From Filobasidium wieringae (taxonomy: Eukaryota; Basidiomycota; Tremellomycetes; Filobasidiales; Filobasidiaceae): a DNA stretch of 64,000 nucleotides. The translations under genes were made by a program, and so were the position numbers. This document shows positions 1 to 11,944 of the stretch, one piece after another. Positions within the stretch are counted from its first letter, which is position 1; the number at the start of each line of letters is the position of its first letter. The notes beneath the pieces were generated by a model that had not been told where the DNA came from, did no database searches, and worked only from the letters and a program-made list of their open reading frames with translations. The stretch is taken from assembly GCA_001600055.1 (NCBI GenBank), contig BCIV01000003.1, positions 1,183,162 to 1,247,161 of the forward strand, read 5' to 3'.

Positions 1-312
1 AGAACGAGAAGGTGTAGAAGAAGACGATGATGACCAGAAGTATTTATATTTGCAGAGAGCGCTCCTCTGTGAGCGTTTGTCGAGCTCTCAATGATCATAA
101 AGAAACAGTCTGAGTCTTCCTCCTACCTACTTTTCTCATTGTATTGTAATCAAGTGGTATGTAATCTCGTCTCGCAATATATACTATACGCGCGATTCGT
201 GAATCGATATAAATATATAATGCTCGTAATCCATATTATATAATCGTTAAACCCTTAGGCAGCCCGATCTCACCAATTTCGGTCTCCATACCCGATGCAG
301 TTTCTATCGAGT
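1..312. other. 3' flank, no gene seen
   Basis: AT-rich sequence beyond the stop codon of the minus-strand gene that starts at 3955. It holds no convincing open frame and most likely contains that gene's 3' untranslated region and polyadenylation signals. Confidence 0.4.
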
Positions 313-3300
313 TCATTTGGCCGCTTCTTCGAGCGATGCGGTCAAAAATGGAATGAAACCTGCTAATTGCTTCAAAGTCCTGATGCCATCCTGGATTCTC
401 GCTCGCACCTCGTCTGGTTCGATCGATGATGAACTGGCCACCGTGTTCAGCTCATGAGCAAGGCCAATGACGTTTGTTCCCTGAACACCGAGCATGCCCG
501 CGATACTCATTAGTTCACGGTTGTATACCTGTTGGCTAACTGCTGCTGGTTTCGCGGAAGTATCGCTAATCTTGTTCTGTTCGTGAGCAATGTTCCGATG
601 CTGCACTAGATTAGTCGCACTAGAAGACGGTTGTTTCGTTGGAACATTCTGTGAGATATTTTGCACTTTGGCTGGCACATGCGCTTGAGCCGAGCGATCG
701 GCTACGACGGACTTGGCTTGGGCCACGATATGCGGTTGCGCAGGCGGACGTGCTGTAGTAGATGGAGGAATCCGGCACCTCTTCTCGGCGCCCTTCCAAA
801 CACAGCTAACGCAAGGATCGGTTGGCCTCGATCTAGCACAAAGGGGCGGCCATGAGATCTTGCATTCGTAACACTCAGGAGAGATAGGTCGCAGTGCAGG
901 ATCAACTATCGCTTCAAGAATGTTCTGACGCGCACATGTAACATAAGCTAAGAGGGACACCGCTGGTTGTCTGACTACTCACATTCGGCAGCGACATTCC
1001 AGAATCCAGAGCTTTCAGACACCGCTTAATCAGTTCGCATTGCAGAGTATGCATGTCATTAGAAGGCGCATTACTGGGCCGGCGGGTCTGCAGAAGAACG
1101 ACACATCTCTCCAATGTTGCTGACGGGATTTTCGAGGAGTATGTATTGATTACATCTCTCAACACAGCGGGGTACGAGCTGTCTGACGTGTTATTGGGAG
1201 AAGGCCGAAATGAGGTCCAGTTTGAAAATGCATTTTGGTTTGGATTGAGAGTACTGGTTTTCGAGACGGGAGGCTGCGCTGCATTGGTGTTGACGGTCGG
1301 TGTGGTCATAAACCTTCTGACAGGTTGCGAGAGTCCATACGAAGAAGCAATAACCTGACTAGGCTGGGACGGAGGCTGATGGGTAACCTCAACGTTCTGC
1401 CTGTTGATGGCTGGAGCCGTTGAAGCACGATAATGGTTGAAGATCAAGTCTATATCAGCTTCCGCCTCGGGAGAAAGCTGCTCCTCAGTCGAAGAAGGAG
1501 GAAGAAAGGGCTTTTGGATAAAGGGCGGCGATAGTTGTGGGATCCTCTGAGTAGAGGCGGCTTGCCGTATAGTAGCATCTGGCGCTTGGTTTTGATTTGT
1601 AGGTGGAGATGCTGGTTGAACGGGAGTACCAGCCCTGCTTTGACTAGTAGCTTGGCTTTGGTCCGCAGGACGAGAAGAAGCAGTCTTTGAGCCATTCCTG
1701 CTTTCCATCCATTTTTTCAGCTGAGTGCGCAAGCTGGTAAGATCGAGCGAAGGCCGTTCGCGTCTAGCAGTGTCCAATACAAGTCGAACAAGCGATTCAT
1801 CCGATAGTTCGAGGAGTACCGGAGGACTAGTTGAAGCTGAAACAGCAGGAGCAGTAGAGGTGGAAAAGTGTTTCCCGGATCGTAGCCTCCTGGCAGCTTC
1901 GTCCATGAGTTGCTTCAATGTGAATTTTTCAGTTGGTTTTGTTTCAGAAATCGAAGGAGCAATTGTTGCAGCAGGAGCCTGTGGTGGTACTGAAGGCGCT
2001 GCAGGCGGTACAGGACGTGGTACAGTCAATGCCGCAGGCAAAAATGCGTTCGAGGCGGGCTTTATAGGCAGGACTGGTTTCCGATCTATATCTGCTTCCT
2101 CCGGGAAGAATAATGGTTCACTCGCTGGAATCTTTGAGGTTTGGATGACTGGCTCGACAGGAACCCGTGAACCGGAAGCTACAGCTGTCGTTGATTGCAT
2201 TGGCCGTGACGAAGAAGTACCTGACGTAACAAGTTCTGGAGCTGGTGAGACTTTTGACGAGGACGAGACCGTATTCGCTAAAGGAGGACGAGCTCCGTTG
2301 GCGATAACAGCATCGGTACTGTATTTTGGACGCGATGAAGCAGTGTCAGGAGTTGCAGTGGTTCTGGGAGAAGGTAAGGTAGGTAAAACTGCAGAGACCG
2401 AGCGTGGTGGTGGAACAGTTGAGCCAGAAGTGACCGGAAGAGGGGTAGTATTCGATTGCTTTGGAAGCATACGAAGTACAGCAGCTGAAGCCTCTCGTAT
2501 TGCTTCTGCGGTAGATAGAGAGCCCGATGTAGTGGCCACGACGGGAGCGATCGAGCTTGGCGTCGAACTGGATTCTACCGGCTGTACCGTAGGTAAGGTA
2601 GTTGATTTGCTTGTAGCAGGAGATGGAGTAGGTTGTGATGTAGTATTCGACGTAGGGTGTACCGAGCGCAATACTGAAGCAGACGATGCAGTGGGATTTG
2701 AGCGCGGGGTACTTGATGCGACCGCCTTGGGAGACATCGTACCGGTCGTTGCAGCTTCCGCTATTTTCGAGAGCGGCATACGTGATGGTAAGGCGCTTGC
2801 TGCTATATGAGGAGGTATCGACTGAGGTGAAGCGGTCGGCTTCACGGCAGCTGGTGATGAGGCGACAGCTGTTTTAACAACAGTTGGTGCTGTCACAGCG
2901 TTCGTTCCTGCATCTTCCGGTCGTGGTACGCTAGTCGATGGCATGCCATTACGGACTTTCGGTGTCGGCCAATTCGCTTTTTGTGTTGCCGGCGAAGCGG
3001 TGGACGATGTAGAGGTTGTTGCTTTTGGCGTTCCTAAGCTGTTTAATGGCCAGCTAGGAGTCTGCTTGGTCGAGGATGGAGTTGCTTTCGGTGCGTCCTG
3101 GATTTTATCTGCCGCAGGTGGAACTCCAGCTTGTGGTATCGCTTTGGAGACTGGAGTAGCGTTCTCTTTGACGGGGATTGGCCGCGAAGTCGACGATGCT
3201 GAGCTCGAGATCTCGTCCGTCAGAGAGGAGATTGTCGCTTGCTTAGATACCGGGGTCGCATTGGCCTGAGCTGACCTCCCTCGAGCAGTTGTGGTGTACT

Positions 3301-3955
3301 TGTATCCATATGGAGTAGTGATCGTCAATGTTGTCTCGACGGTATGGTTCTCGATCAAGTTTGAAAAAGGAGCTCCAGCATTTGCACTTGGAAGCTTGTT
3401 GGTATCAATTTGTGTAGTTGTCACTGGAGTTTGCGATATTGCTTTTGATGCTGGAGTGGTGATCTGTTTAGTTTGGGTTGACGGTGTATTGGCAGTAATC
3501 TTTGATGGTATCGACAATGAGGCGGTAGGCAGTGTCTTCTGGGATAAGGCGACGGGCTCCACTACAGACTTGGAGCTTGTAGGAGAATTCAACCGTATCC
3601 GACTGCTCATGAAGATCGAATCGTCCGAGTCGCTCGAAAGCTTCCTCTTCGCCGGTCGACGAGGTGGTGGGTTCTCTAGATCTATCACTTGTGAAGCTTC
3701 ACTCCGCTTCGTAGCTGCAACTCCTCCTGCAACTGTCCCGCTCCTCTGTGATGACCCTATACTCTCCTCTTTTGTGCTGTAAGGCTTCTTCCTATGAAGA
3801 CGTGATAGCTTTGCGGATCGTACGAACGTCCTCCCTGAACCTGCTTGTTGAGATGACATTCTAGGTTGGGTTGATGGTCCAGGACTACTAGGAATGGAGA
3901 CCAGGATACAGTCTGCCTCTGGAGATTCGATCCTCCGATGTACTGCTTTTGGCAT
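313..3955 (-). CDS. large Ser/Thr/Pro/Ala-rich protein with a C-terminal Zn-cluster-like cysteine motif, function unknown
   Basis: Two exons, 3955-983 and 924-313, joined by a 58-bp phase-0 intron (GTGAGT at 982, CAG ending at 925), give about 1,194 residues starting MPKAVHRRIES. The first 990 residues are low-complexity, rich in Ser, Thr, Pro and Ala, with basic patches such as KRKLSSDSDD that could act as nuclear localisation signals. Exon 2 encodes six cysteines at about residues 1009-1041, spaced C-x2-C-x7-C-x8-C-x2-C-x8-C. This is close to the fungal Zn(II)2Cys6 cluster, which usually has x6 between the second and third cysteines and a basic stretch there; here that stretch is KISWPPL. 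No known family was recognised. A nuclear or chromatin role is a guess from composition. The ATG at 3955 is the first in frame. Confidence 0.75.
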
Positions 3956-4221
3956 GACTGGTGGTGATCGTTGAGTGAGAGTTCAAGAAGGATTCTGATT
4001 AGCGAGAGGTTATTGATTGTTTGTTATGGTTCAGATCAAAGGGATAGTTGACCTTTGAACCTTTTGATCTAAGCGCGCGGCGATAATCGACGGCACCATT
4101 TTACTCGTCTCCAGATCTGCAGGAATCAAAGGGGATCTCTGAACCGATGATCCTCGGACCCCTGAGCAGCTAACCAGTGAACAAAGAGCATCTATGGAAA
4201 GATATGCTGGAAAACCTCGAA

Positions 4222-7200
4222 TTACAACTGGGCCTTTACTAATTCCACATAACGCCCCTTCTTGGCAAGCAACTCTTCATGAGTCCCTTCTTCCCGTACG
4301 CTCCCGTTCTCAATGACATGAATCATATCCGCCTTACGGATGGTAGACAGTCGGTGAGCGATCGTGATTGTCGTCCTTCCTACCGAAGCACTGGCCAGTG
4401 CCTTGCTACATTCTCGCTCGGAGACTGCATCGAGCGCACTCGTAGCCTCTGCGATCCGGGTTGTTTCAGTAACCTTCATGAACAGCCGATCAACGGGTAT
4501 GAACTCACCATCAAGGAAAAGGATCTCGGGCTGTCGAACCAGCGCTCGAGCTATGCATAATCTCTGTAAACCCGTAAAAGAACGTCAGGATTCTGAACCT
4601 TGATGATCCTTATTTTCGCTACTGACCTGACGTTGACCTCCAGACAATTGACTTCCTTTCATTCCAATCTCGGTATCAAACCCGTGCTTGAGTCCACGGA
4701 TGAAATCCAGGATATTCGTTTGTTCACAAGCTTTCTCCAATTGAGCCTGAGTGACGGACTCCGAATCGATCGCTCCCACTATCGTTCATAAGGTCATTTG
4801 ATTCAGCTCACAGCGCTCCACACACATCTAAACGGGAGATCACTGACGGCTAAGATTCCATCGGATCGATCCCTCGAAAAGTTGGGGATCTTGCGATACG
4901 TAAGCACACTTTGAACGGAGCTCTTCAAGAGGTATCGATCGGCTGTCGTGCCCTCCGAACGTCACAGTTCCTTTACAGGGCTCATAGAATCGTAACAAGA
5001 GTGCGACCAGACCTTTTCATAGATCCCGATTAGGAAGTCTCTTTGAGACATCGAGGTAAATACTATACTCACTACTTTTTCCGGAACCACTCGAACCGCA
5101 GAAGGCATGCGTCTTGCCAGATTGGATGGTCAAACTGACATCCTTCAGCGCAGGGTGTTCAGGTCGTCGTGGATATCGCAATTCAACATGAGATATGACG
5201 ATATCACCAATCTCTCTTCCATGAGTCATCTTCTCGGTTACGGACGCGTCTTGAACCGTCTTGGCGACCAATGGTTTCCTGTCGTACCAGCTCTTCACGA
5301 TCGCCATGGCTGTGAAAGCTCGGCCGACATCACCGACGAAGAGTAAAAGTCGAGAGGAGGCGAAACTGGCGATGATGATGGCTTCGAAACTGGCGTAGAG
5401 GGCGACAATGGAAAGTTCATTCTGGCTGACAAGACGTCCCCCCCAATAGAACAATAACGCCTGCAAGAGAATGATCATACTCTGCGAGATCGAAAACCCG
5501 ATGGATCCGAGGTTCAAAAAGAAGGCCGATCGTTGAGCGATGACGTTGTGCTTTTCGAACGAGCGCATGGACGATCGTTGGTATCCTAGGTTGGTCACCG
5601 TTCGAATGACATCTACGGTCTCGGACAAGAATGAAGCACATCTGGCAGCGGGGCCCGAGTTTTTAGATTCGTACTTGTCCAACATGGCAACGTTGAGCCA
5701 ACCACTGAAGAACGTGACCAAGATTGGGGGAAGCGCGACCACAGTGATCTTCCATGACAATGTGAAACCTAGGATGGTCGATCCTAACAGATTGGTGATT
5801 GCAATGATAATCTGCGACAACACTAGACCCGTAGCAGAGGTAATGTCTGCCGGATTAGACGTAATAGCGGATGTCAAGGCACCTGCATCGGTCTCCTCGC
5901 TACTTTCGAAGAACCCAACCTCTTGCCTAAGCAAGGCGGCCATTCCGTCTCGCTTCAGGTTACGGACCACTCGCTCCGACGTCAGTTCGAATGAGATTCC
6001 GTTGAAGAGTAGCACAGCGAAATCGGCAATAGCAAGCACAAGGAACCAGAGTGCCCATTTGTTCGCTCCAGAGCGGACAGCGTTGTTGTCTCCTTCGATC
6101 TGTAGGACATCGACAGCTTCACCTACCATCCATCCCTCAAGTGGCCAGCCCGCACCTGCAGCTATAGAAGCCAAGATACCAGCAGCAAAGAACCATTTGC
6201 GATCCTTCATAACGGTTCCATAATTCCTCAACAAGGCCGCTTTTCCATAATGTTTCGGCTTCAACGGGTCAGGACGATCGTGACTGACAGCGACCTCCTT
6301 CTCGTTTACAGAAGATGAACTATCTGTATGCGCGATCACGTCTGGGTGGGTCGCATCAGTAGTGCCCGCCAAGGTATGGGGCGCATCTACATTATGATCC
6401 ATCCGGCCGTACGTGGAGCCTCGACCAGAATATAGCATGTGAGGATCAGGACGTTTCGACTTGATGTGAGAAGAATGCTCGTTCGGTTTAACGGGTGGCG
6501 TTTCCGTACCGGCGTCTGCAGCGATCGTTCGTGAAGTACTTGAACTCCTCGAACGGCCATTTTCCAGTTTGAATTGGGCCTTTTCAGACAACGCTTGACC
6601 ACTTTCAGCATCAGCCTGTTGTTGCTCTTGGTTCGCCATGACCATATCTCTGAATGTGTGATCCTTGCGGTCCGGCTGTAAGAGTTCGTCGTAGGTGCCT
6701 TCATCGACCACCTTACCGCTCGCCATGACGTAAACCTTGTCTGCTCCCAAAATCGTACTCAGCCGATGTGCCACGACGATAAGGGTCATGCCCCGTTCTT
6801 TTTGCTCGATAGCGAGCATCTGACGGACTTTTTCCTCTGATGCAGAGTCCAACGCACTCGTGGCCTCGTCGAGCAGCAAGACGGCCGGCTTACGTACGAG
6901 AGCACGGGCAAGGGCAACCCTTTGTCGTTGTCCACCACTAAGCAATTGTGCTCGGCCTCCCGTGATGACGGTATCCATTCCTTCCGGGAGTTTAGTCACG
7001 AAATCCCACGCCTGAGCTTTCCTGAGCGCGTCTTCGACCAAGTCCCGGATGATCCGAGTTCGCTCCTTGGTAAGTTCATCAGCAGTCTCACTAGAATCGC
7101 GATCCGCGATATATTCGAATTCCGTCCCCGTCAATCCTGAAGCGACGTTCTCGAAAATCGAGCAGGAGAAGAGTTGGGGTGCTTGCGAAACCACCGCGAT

Positions 7201-9037
7201 CTGTTTGCGGTACCAACGAAGGTTATAGTCCCTGACATCTCTACCGGCGAACAAGACCCTTCCGGAACCCTTCACTCTTGCCCTATCCAAAGCTTCCCGG
7301 CCCCTTGCTTTCTCCTCGTCCTCAGCTTTCCCCTTCATCCCCATGATCTGTCGGATCCCCTTCTTGTCCTTCTTCTCGTCGTCGTCATCAGTCCCATGAG
7401 ACTGGGAAGCGATCAAGTCGTCCGAGTCTCCCTCTCTGATACCCGGAGCGATCTCCACATCCTCATCCGCAGGGTTCCTCATGTTCGCAGTCTCCGGGTC
7501 ATACTCCCGTAACAACAGCGCGACCGTGGTACTCTTCCCCGACCCACTATGACCGACAAAAGCGGTCATCTTCCCCGGCTCGATCGCCAGGCTCACATCA
7601 TCCAGACTCTTGACGGTAGGACGGGATGGGTAAGCGAAAGTGATGTTTTGTAACTCGAAGCCGGCCGTCCAATCCGCTTCGATCTTTTCCTTGCCTTGAC
7701 CGGACGATTCGTCTTCCTGCGTGTTGTTCGTACTGGGGAGAATGAGACCTGATGGATCTCGAACGTCGATGAACGGCTTCCGATCGATTTGTCTTCTAAG
7801 CGTTTGAAGGGCTACGCCTGCGTCTGCCAAACTGGAGATATGAGGCAAGACGTTGGCAAGAGCGAACAATCTGTGACGAAACAATATCCCAACGATCAGT
7901 CTTTGAACTCGCTCACGACCGTAAACGAAACTCGCACTCACGCATTGATCATGTTCCAGAAACAAGTCAAAGCATACCCCACCTGAACCCCCCTGACGAC
8001 CTCGACCCCGCTGAACCAAAAGCTCAAAGAGAAGCACAAGAACAGAGCAAAGTAGACCCCAGCCTGTTCGAACGCTCTCGCTACCGCCCGGACTTTCCCC
8101 ATGCCCTCTAATCTCGCCAAGAAGTGCTCGTCCAAGCGTTTGATGAGGGAAGATTCCATAGAGAAGGTTTGGGCTATTCGGACGGATGAAAGGATTTGTT
8201 CGATTAGGGAAGAGGAACGACCTTCGAGGGAAGAGATGGGGGCGGAAGATGTGTGGATTAGATAGGAGGAGAAGAGGATGATGGCTAGGGTGAAGGGGAT
8301 GATGGCTATTATCACTCCTGACAACCTAGCGGCTAGGATGAAGGAGGGGATGATCGACTGGAACGCGAAGATGGATTCTTCTCAGCTATTTCTTCCTCGA
8401 CTCTGATTAGCACACAGTACTTACTGCAATGAGCGTCCCGATACTCCACATCACAAACCCAATCTTTTCTCCACATGCGGTCCTGATCGTGTTGATGTCC
8501 TTTCCAGCACGAGAGGCGATCTCTCCCGGTCCATGGGTATCGTAAAAGTTTTGATCCTGGATCAGTACGGCCGAGACGTATGCTCTTCGGAGGTTTGTCG
8601 TGAGGATATCTGAAGCGGTCGAAACTGTCAGGAACAAAGACAGACAGTATAAGTAGTCTGTTCAGGATAGATCGTACGATATGCAGGCCGCTTGACTTAC
8701 AGCAGAAAAGGAAAGCCCAGGAGAGGAAGAAAGCGGCTACACCTATCAGGGTCATTATCCATCCCGCCTCTTTACTTCGATCTAATCTTCCTTCTGCAGT
8801 TCCACTTCCGGTGACCCCGTTGGTCCACCATCCGTAGACTATACCACTGGCCGGTAAGCATGCCCCCGCCAAGAGAGCCGAGATGGTACCGATCGTATAC
8901 AGACAGAACGGGTGTCTGAGAAAAGCTACTGGGCGTCGAAAAGGTGATGGACATGGGGGCGAGAATGAGAGAGGATAGAGGAAAGTGGGGAGGCGAGAGT
9001 GATGTGATCGAAGAGGATCGAGTTGATTAGACGCCAT
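4222..9037 (-). CDS. full-size ABC transporter, ABCB type (Mdr1/Pmd1/Ste6-like)
   Basis: Eight exons join in frame (9037-8701, 8624-8425, 8357-7942, 7870-5073, 5012-4848, 4778-4627, 4563-4509, 4448-4222) to give about 1,449 residues in the order TMD1-NBD1-TMD2-NBD2, the usual length for fungal multidrug or a-factor exporters. NBD1 shows Walker [10 protein letters not shown], signature LSGGQRQR, Walker [13 protein letters not shown] and H-loop AHR. NBD2 shows Walker [10 protein letters not shown], rebuilt across the 60-bp intron at 5072-5013, signature LSGGQRQ, and DEATSALD split by the intron at 4508-4449. ABCB proteins export lipophilic drugs or lipopeptides using ATP, at the plasma membrane or vacuole. 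NBD1 carries an unusual charged insertion of about 75 residues after Walker A. The substrate cannot be told from sequence: drug efflux or mating-pheromone export are both possible. Confidence 0.93.
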
Positions 9038-9656
9038 GCTGAGTGTAGAGTCGATTGATTTTGATTCCTTTTGGGTGTGTGTATCGATACAGTGCCGATT
9101 CCGGGGTTATTATAAAGCGGTATGCATGAAGTAGCAGTGGTTAGAGGAGACACTGCAGGGTATGTGCCAATGTAGGTATGGTATGTATGGTGTGTATGGT
9201 ATGCATGGTGACCACAGAAACAAGAGGGAGGATGACTAGGATTTGAGCAACACCGATGTCATTTCGCTCAACTCCGAACTTGGCGGATCGAAGATTTCGC
9301 TACACGCGCGCGCGGCACCGAGCTCTTATACGACCGAAAGACCGACGGAACGTCACAAAGTGGTGGCACCATGTTCCATCGCATCATCCTACTGCTGTAT
9401 ATCATCGTTCCCAGATCTGTCGATCCACCTCATCCCTCAGCATGAATTTTTCCGATTGATCCACCTGCTACTCGTGAATGCCAGAGAACACGCTCAGTGA
9501 GTGTCAGTCATCTACACATCTGCCATCTAGCTACGCGCTGGCCGCGCTGACAAGCGAAATGATTTACCAATGAGCTGTTATTGTACCCTGAAGAACAGGA
9601 CACTAACGGCCGCAGCTATGCAATATCACCCGTGCTCATATAGTTACGCTTTCATC
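9038..9656. other. intergenic: upstream region of the ABC transporter, 3' flank of the next gene
   Basis: No convincing coding frame. The ABC-proximal part holds a short imperfect TATGG-type tandem repeat (listed separately) and presumably the transporter promoter. The distal part is the 3' flank of the small minus-strand gene ending at 9657. Confidence 0.4.
9175..9210. repeat. imperfect GGTATG/GTATGG short tandem repeat
   Basis: About six imperfect copies of a hexamer of the GGTATG type (GGTATG, GTATGT, GTGTGT, GCATGG variants) lie about 140 bp upstream of the ABC transporter start codon. It may be a plain microsatellite. A regulatory role is not shown. Confidence 0.6.
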
Positions 9657-10271
9657 TTATGCTACATGCTGAAATTTCTCTTTCTCGCGCAGCAGCTTAT
9701 GCATGTGAGCCAATGCTTCTTTCGAAATCGAATCCCGCATAGTGGCATCATTATACTCGGGATACGACTCCCACTCTTTTCTCCAAATCTCCAGGTGATC
9801 TCCTGTCCTGATATTTAGATAATGGTCCTCGTCATTCCGGTCAATTATCTTGTGCAAAAGTTCCCTATTGACGACTCGGATGGGTCCCGAGGGAATCTCG
9901 TATTCCAAAGGGCGCAGCACTTTGTGGATTCCCGTCCTGATAACATCAGCAGCAAAGCTCGCAAACTTTTTCCTCAGTTGGCCACCCGATTCAGGGAGAG
10001 GCGCATTGGATGTAGTTGACCGATCCACCGTTCTAGCTCTGGTTCTCGTGGAAGCGGCATCCGATCGAGTGGTATCGGAACGCGTATGCGGCGGTGCCTC
10101 GGGCTCATTCCTACGACTGGAGCGAGTGTATGGGTAGTAATCTGAATCCGCGCCCCTCTGAGATCTGTGGGGTCGACTGGATCTTGTTGATCGAGTTGTA
10201 CGACTTGAATGATGACTACTGCCACGATCCCCATCTCTACGGCTTCTTGTCGAGTATGACGAGGATGGCAT
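9657..10271 (-). CDS. small protein, Arg/Ser-rich N-terminus with folded C-terminal half, function unknown
   Basis: A single uninterrupted frame of 204 residues starts at the ATG at 10271, about 95 bp downstream of a strong TATA box on the same strand. Residues 1-85 are Ser/Arg/Thr-rich, with RSSRP, RTTRS and RTRART patches, and probably disordered or RNA-binding-like. Residues about 95-204 look structured, with a charged helical end containing EALAHMHKLLREKEKFQ. No family was recognised. The gene sits beside a broken tyrosine recombinase and a second unknown small gene with a similar TATA arrangement, so it may be lineage-specific. Confidence 0.6.
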   Translation of the reverse strand: MPSSSYSTRSRRDGDRGSSHHSSRTTRSTRSSRPHRSQRGADSDYYPYTRSSRRNEPEAPPHTRSDTTRSDAASTRTRARTVDRSTTSNAPLPESGGQLRKKFASFAADVIRTGIHKVLRPLEYEIPSGPIRVVNRELLHKIIDRNDEDHYLNIRTGDHLEIWRKEWESYPEYNDATMRDSISKEALAHMHKLLREKEKFQHVA

Positions 10272-10364
10272 GATGGCAACTTTGAAGAACGCGTTACCAA
10301 TTAGGTATGAGTATATTCAAGCGGACGCCTGATCAACTTTACGGGTAACAAGGATAACCCATCA

Positions 10365-10372
10365 TTTATATA
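10365..10372 (-). promoter_or_regulatory. TATA box of the 204-residue gene
   Basis: TATATAAA on the minus strand, about 95 bp upstream of the ATG at 10271, a usual distance for a TATA element plus a short leader. Confidence 0.55.
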
Positions 10373-10568
10373 CATACAGGACCAGTCGAACGACATTTAC
10401 TTCCAATCTGAGCTGTAAAGGATTCCTTTCACGGAACGCGCCAGATGGCTTCTGAAGAAGTACCTCTTGACGGACCAGTTTCACAACCCGGCCGAATAAG
10501 AGAACGCCAAGGCGTTCATTCTGCGAAGCTGTTCTTGCGGAATCTGGGTCGGCATGTGATTTGGATAG

Positions 10569-11054
10569 TATCTCACACCTCATTCAGAGATCCCCGCTAG
10601 CGCGTACTTAGCTTTCGGTTGTTTCCTCCGACTGGGCGAACTCACCTTCGATTCGGACTCCGATCCTCTCTATCAGCCTCAGCGAGCGGACGTCGACTTG
10701 AACGCTGATCCTCCTATTTTTCGTATAAAGGCCTCCAAGACGGATGTCTTTCGACAGTCAGTAACGGTTCCGATCCCCCTGGCTTCTCCTTTCGGTTGTC
10801 CGAGACGCGCTCTGCAGCTCTATTTCGCCAAGGTGCCCGGACGTCCGTCCGACCCGCTCTTTCATGCCCATGGGGGCTACCCTAAGTCAGCCGTGGTTCG
10901 GTCAATCAAACGAGCCCTTGAGACAGTAGGGATTGTATTCACCGGCTACTCGGGTCATTCTTTCCGACGCGGGGCCGCCACCTGGGCCTCACTGATCGGA
11001 GTCCCGGACGCGGATATTCAAAAACGTCATCTGTCGATATTCATTATCTGTTAA
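10569..11054 (+). pseudogene. broken tyrosine recombinase (Crypton/YR-element-like fragment)
   Basis: The frame is open from just after a stop at 10566-10568 to a stop at 11052, with no start codon matching a whole protein. The translation has the marks of the phage-integrase-like recombinases of fungal mobile elements: FLRLGELTF with the first catalytic Arg, the strand RIKASKTD, then GHSFRRGAATWAS, holding the H-x-x-R pair. After DADIQK the family should continue with a Gly-Arg-Trp segment and the catalytic Tyr. Instead the frame runs into RHLSIFIIC and stops, so the nucleophile is missing. The N-terminal core-binding part is also absent. It is a decayed fragment and not expected to be active. 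Class (Crypton or YR retroelement) is not decidable from this piece. Confidence 0.85.
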
Positions 11055-11317
11055 CGAATCGCCTAGTCCAGATGGAATAAGAACGTTGCGAGGGGACTGG
11101 AACCCCACATAGGTATACATCTGGAGCAAGTGATGCGTTGACTCGGAATACTGCATTGCACATAGTTGACCATGACGCATCCATACTCCAGTAATTAATC
11201 AAGAGAATAGCTTGAGAAGCTCAGACTGGAATGATTGATAACTGTTTTCATCTTTTCTAGAACAGCCACAGCTTATTGAGGTCGAGAGAGGTGTCGACAC
11301 CCTTACATTCCCTTCCG

Positions 11318-11944
11318 TTAGTCGCGCTCCTTCCGCTTCTGCGATTCTTTCTCGGCAAGGCGCAGAAACTCGACAACATCATTGCTGAGAGATTATGCAT
11401 TTCCATCTGACATTTCCAAGAGCTTCTTCTGGTATCTAGCGTCATACGTCTCGGTCGGATACAGAGCGTTGAAGAAATCCTTTCCATTTCTGCTGATATA
11501 TATCTGATCGCCGCAGATATGTACAGTCCTCTGGCACCGCAAGAGGTCGTCAATCCTAGACTCATACCCCATCTCGTCCCAAGTTCGCCGTTCTTCATAC
11601 TGTGAGGAGGCGTCAGATCGACTACCAAACCCTTCGTATGTTGTGCCGGCCTTAGAGGATCGGGTTGTCATGCTGCTACCGTGATTCGGCTTCTGTTTTC
11701 GGAGAGATCTAAATAAGTCCGACACTACCATGATGCCAGTAAATCCCAATGCTAATTTTGCCGCAGTCCCGTATGCACTCCGGTGGCTATTATCACTCCT
11801 TTGTCGGTGGCCAGAACTAGTGTATTTCGAAGCCGACCCTTGAGCATGAGAATCCTGTGTGCGAATCGTACTCTGGATCGAGTATTGTCCTTGAGATCTC
11901 ATCAAATTTGCGTCCTGTCCAGTCCAATGGTGATGCGACGGCAT
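11318..11944 (-). CDS. small two-exon protein, function unknown
   Basis: Start ATG at 11944 (MPSHHHWTGQD), about 75 bp downstream of a TATATAAAG box. The first frame hits a stop at about 11395. The downstream stretch NDVVEFLRLAEKESQKRK looks coding, and a 63-bp intron (GTATGA at 11447, CAG ending at 11385) joins them in frame, giving about 187 residues. The N-terminal third is Ser/Gln/His-rich. There is one hydrophobic segment (AAKLALGFTGIMVVSDLF, about residues 60-80) that could be a membrane anchor. The C-terminal third is charged and helical. No family recognised. The intron is multiple-of-three long and its donor is not ideal, so the C-terminus is uncertain. Confidence 0.55.

Noticed and set aside
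1725..2810. 361-codon plus-strand frame opposite the Ser/Thr-rich gene
   Set aside because: It is the shadow of a low-complexity coding region on the other strand. The sense frame has proper exon structure and a longer reading.
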